Below are positions 61,282-64,000 of a DNA stretch of 64,000 nucleotides, in pieces; the first letter of the stretch is position 1, and each line of letters begins with the position of its first letter. The stretch is from Streptomyces sp. VRA16 Mangrove soil (GTDB lineage: Bacteria > Actinomycetota > Actinomycetes > Streptomycetales > Streptomycetaceae), in the NCBI RefSeq assembly GCF_017377775.1, contig NZ_JAFVLN010000001.1, forward strand, positions 744,001-808,000, written 5' to 3'. The translations under genes and the position numbers were made by a program. Under the pieces are notes generated by a model. The model did not search any database, was not told the DNA's origin, and saw only the letters and a program-made list of their open reading frames with translations.

Positions 61282-64000
61282 TCAGCGCGTCGCGCTGGTC
61301 ACTTCGTACCGTCCGGCGGGCAGCGTGAAGGTCGCCGCGCCGTCGGCGAACCCGACGAGCCGCACCCCGTCCACGCGGCCCAGCGGCGTGCGCCCCTCAC
61401 GGACGGCGTCGGCCGACACGGCGGGCAGGGTCAGGGTCGCCGTGGTGTTCGCCGGGACGACCGCCTCGTACGTCAGCGTCCCGTCCTTGGCCAGCGACCA
61501 CGCGCTGCCGATCTCGCCGTACGGCGACAGGAACCGGCCGGACGCCCGGGTGATGCCACCGGTCGGATCGAGGTGCGGCCGCAGCGTGAAGTGCCGGAAC
61601 CCCGGGTGGTCGGGGTCGCCCGCGATACCGGCCATGTACGCGTACATCCACTCGGCGATCGCGCCGTACGAGTAGTGGTTGAAGGAGTTCATCTCCACCG
61701 GCCCGAAGCCGTCCTCCTTCGAGTACGAGTTCCAGCGCTCCCAGACCGTCGTGGCCCCGTTCTTCACCGAGTACAGCCACGACGGCATCGCGTCCTGGTG
61801 CAGCAGCCTGTACGCCAGATCGGCGCGGCCCTCGTCGGTGAGGACCGGTGCGATGACGTTCGAACCGAGGAAGCCGACCGACAGGGTGTTCTCCGCGTAC
61901 TGCACACGGGCGCTGTCCGGATGGGCCGCCTTGTACGCCGCGTCGTTGCCGATGTTGTCCGCCAACAGGCCCACCAGCGCGCGGCGTTGGGACTGCGTGT
62001 CGTAGAAGCCGAGCTTGAGGACCCACAGCAGCGCCGACTGGCTGTTGTCCTCCGGGTCGCCCCCCATGGGCGGCTTGCCGCCGATGCTCGATTTGACCGT
62101 GATCGTGTCACCGTCGACCTGGACGTACTGCGCGAGGAACGCCTTGCGGATGTTGCCGAACAGCTCGTCGTACGCCTTCGCCTCGTCGTCGCGGCCGGTG
62201 GCGCGTGCCATCTGCGCCATCAGGCGGACGCTGTACGCGTAGTACACGTCGCTCATCAGCTGGGTGCCGGTGTTCTGGAACGCCAGCCAGTCGGCGAAGA
62301 TCGCGCCCTGGCCCGCGTACGTGTCGCCGCCCTTCCGCTTGATCCAGTCGATGTAGTGGACCATCGCGTCCCAGCTGCGGTCGACGACCGTCGTGTCGCC
62401 GCTCATCTGCCAGACCGTCCACGGCACGATGACGCCGCAGTCCGCCCAACCGCTGCACGGCGCGGCCGCGTTGTAGCGGTTGCCGGGTGCCACCGCCGTG
62501 AACTGGGCGCCGTCCACCCCGTAGATCTTCTGCGACTCGATGAGGATCTCCTCGAAGTGGCTGAGGAAGCTCACCGCGTCGGTGGTGTTGTACAGGCCCG
62601 TGTGCGAGAAGACCTGTGTGTCGCCGGTCCAGCCGAGCCGCTCGTCGCGCTGCGGACAGTCGGTCGGCACCCACAGGTAGTTTCCGCGCTGGCCCCAACG
62701 CACGTTGCTCATCAGCTGGTTGACGTCCTCGTCGTCGGTCGTGAGGCTACCGGTGTCGGTGAGCGCCGACGTGCCGACCTTGCCGACGAGCCCGGAGAAG
62801 GTGACCTCGGTGTCCGGCGTCGTCACCTCCACTGACACGTACCGGAACCCGTAGAAGGCGAGCGAGTCCTGATGCGTCTCGCCGCCGTCGGCCCCCTTGA
62901 GGACGTAGGTGCTCGTGGACTTCGCCGAGCGCAGGTTGGCCCGGTAGAGCGAGCCGGCCGGGCCGTCGGCGCCCGCACTGTCGTCGTTGAGCATCTCGCC
63001 TGTCCTGACGATGACGTGGGCGCCCGCCGGGCCCCGCACCGAGTACCGCGGCACACCGACCATGTTCTGGCCGAGATCGAACACGGCCGTGTCGCCGGTG
63101 CGCAGGGTCACGGGACCCGGCGCCTTCGCCGTCGACCGGTCCGGATCGGGGACGATCCGCCCCTTCCCGTTCGCACTCGACGCCTGACCGGTGACCTTGT
63201 CGTAGACGGTGACCGACTGCGGGGTGCGGTCCCACCTCGCCATCAGCCGGGCCGTCTCGCCGGGGTAGGCGACGAGCTTCGCTTTCGGGAACTTCGTTGT
63301 GTAGCCGACCTGTTCGACGTCCGACCACGTCGAGGCGTCGAAGCCGCCGGCCGTCCAGGCGCCGAGCTCCTGGCGGGCGTCGTAGGTCTGGCCGTCGTAG
63401 ATGTCGTCGGCGCGGTACGGGCCGGTGTCGGTGGCCTTCCAGGCGGCGCCGCCGTTCGCGCCCTCCTTCGTGACGAGCGTCTGCGTCGATCCGTCCGTGT
63501 ACCGGATCAGCAGCTTCGCCTTCAGCGCGAGCGGGTTGCCGTCCTTCGCGTAGTACGTACTGCCCTCGGATATCCGGGCGTTGTACCAGCCGTTGCCGAG
63601 CACCGCGCCGACCGTCACGGAGCCGCGGCCTGCCGCGACCAGGTCCGTGACGTCGTACGTCATGTAGTTCACGGTCATGTCGTAGTTCGTCCAGCCGGGC
63701 GTGAGGAGCTCGACCGTGCGACCGCCGTCCTGCGGCACGGTGACGCGCTCGCCGTTCACATACGCCTCGTACACGCCCAGCGCGGTCACGTACAGGCGGG
63801 CCTCGCCGACCCTTCTGCCCTTGGTGAGCGGGGCCTCGGCGCGCAACAGGGGCGCGCCCTGCGAGTTCGGCGTCTTGCCCTTCATCCCGATCCACTGTGC
63901 GCCGTCCCAGCGGGTGACGCCGTCCGTGGACAGCAGGCTCGTCTCGAACCAGGCCGGTGCCGACGTGCCGACCGGGCGGCCCTCGGTGTCCCAGGCGCTC
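61282..64000 (-). CDS. Alpha-L-rhamnosidase, GH78 (5' end outside window)
   Basis: The last 906 codons of a large GH78 enzyme. From the right edge: a concanavalin-like N domain (LYVTALGVYEAYVNGERVTV), the Bac_rhamnosidase domain (VTVGAVLGNGWYNARISEGS; FDLGQNMVGVPRYSVRGPAG), and the (alpha/alpha)6 catalytic domain with the hallmark WVPTDCPQRDERLGWTGDTQ. These acidic residues bind rhamnose and act in catalysis. It ends in a C-terminal beta-domain (FTLPAGRYEVTSATR). The start and any signal peptide lie beyond the window. It cleaves terminal alpha-L-rhamnose from plant glycosides or polysaccharides, feeding the nearby rhamnose unit. Confidence 0.95.
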   Translation of the reverse strand, partial: SAWDTEGRPVGTSAPAWFETSLLSTDGVTRWDGAQWIGMKGKTPNSQGAPLLRAEAPLTKGRRVGEARLYVTALGVYEAYVNGERVTVPQDGGRTVELLTPGWTNYDMTVNYMTYDVTDLVAAGRGSVTVGAVLGNGWYNARISEGSTYYAKDGNPLALKAKLLIRYTDGSTQTLVTKEGANGGAAWKATDTGPYRADDIYDGQTYDARQELGAWTAGGFDASTWSDVEQVGYTTKFPKAKLVAYPGETARLMARWDRTPQSVTVYDKVTGQASSANGKGRIVPDPDRSTAKAPGPVTLRTGDTAVFDLGQNMVGVPRYSVRGPAGAHVIVRTGEMLNDDSAGADGPAGSLYRANLRSAKSTSTYVLKGADGGETHQDSLAFYGFRYVSVEVTTPDTEVTFSGLVGKVGTSALTDTGSLTTDDEDVNQLMSNVRWGQRGNYLWVPTDCPQRDERLGWTGDTQVFSHTGLYNTTDAVSFLSHFEEILIESQKIYGVDGAQFTAVAPGNRYNAAAPCSGWADCGVIVPWTVWQMSGDTTVVDRSWDAMVHYIDWIKRKGGDTYAGQGAIFADWLAFQNTGTQLMSDVYYAYSVRLMAQMARATGRDDEAKAYDELFGNIRKAFLAQYVQVDGDTITVKSSIGGKPPMGGDPEDNSQSALLWVLKLGFYDTQSQRRALVGLLADNIGNDAAYKAAHPDSARVQYAENTLSVGFLGSNVIAPVLTDEGRADLAYRLLHQDAMPSWLYSVKNGATTVWERWNSYSKEDGFGPVEMNSFNHYSYGAIAEWMYAYMAGIAGDPDHPGFRHFTLRPHLDPTGGITRASGRFLSPYGEIGSAWSLAKDGTLTYEAVVPANTTATLTLPAVSADAVREGRTPLGRVDGVRLVGFADGAATFTLPAGRYEVTSATR

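Overview
The window is high-GC actinobacterial DNA and almost certainly comes from a Streptomyces chromosome. The evidence is the strong G/C bias at third codon positions, frequent GTG starts, ATGA/GTGA-coupled operons, stress sigma factors of the SigB/SigF type, a GH18 chitinase with a DasR-type operator, F420-type enzymes and a CC-x10-CxxC iron reductase. No rRNA, tRNA, CRISPR array, prophage or intact insertion sequence was recognised.

The left half (about 1-31 kb) is a mosaic of stress and redox genes mixed with decayed genes. It opens with the tail of a serine beta-lactamase-like gene and a SigB-type sigma factor. Next come a winged-helix protein and an RsbW-like anti-sigma ATPase translationally coupled to a lone gas-vesicle GvpA/J-type protein. 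A GH18 chitinase follows, then a 2H phosphoesterase/FhuF-like pair, a two-component system facing a DUF418-type membrane protein, and a small metabolic operon (cytosolic solute-binding-like protein, NADP-binding protein, DUF2630, MoaF-like, AraC). After these come an SDR, a zinc alcohol dehydrogenase, a three-subunit formate dehydrogenase (Cys form), a second SigB-type sigma factor, isochorismatase-like, VOC and F420-dependent enzymes, and a Rieske/DUF2231 protein. At least six gene remnants lie among them: LCP, LysE, XRE/MmyB, GT2, an Orn/Lys/Arg decarboxylase and a 51-codon alcohol dehydrogenase relic.

The right half (about 31-64 kb) is orderly catabolism. A pirin and an OpuC-type compatible-solute ABC transporter, with an amine/amino-acid oxidase and a convergent CBS-containing ATPase, occupy 31.4-37.3 kb. 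From 37.3 to 51.7 kb lies a complete L-rhamnose unit. The leftward genes are rhaI, the bifunctional aldolase/lactaldehyde dehydrogenase, rhaB and lutABC. The divergent rightward genes encode a ribose-type ABC importer, the RhaM mutarotase and a LacI-type regulator. Together they can take L-rhamnose to DHAP and L-lactate and then L-lactate to pyruvate. The divergent promoters each carry a LacI-type operator just downstream of the predicted start point.

From 51.7 to 61.1 kb a leftward LacI-led operon encodes a CUT1 sugar importer, a GH130 mannoside phosphorylase, a Gfo/Idh/MocA oxidoreductase, a GH13 glucosidase and a phosphomannomutase. This looks like a phosphorolytic beta-mannoside pathway controlled by two CAAACCGGTTTG operators. 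The window ends inside a GH78 alpha-L-rhamnosidase, which would release the rhamnose used by the neighbouring unit.
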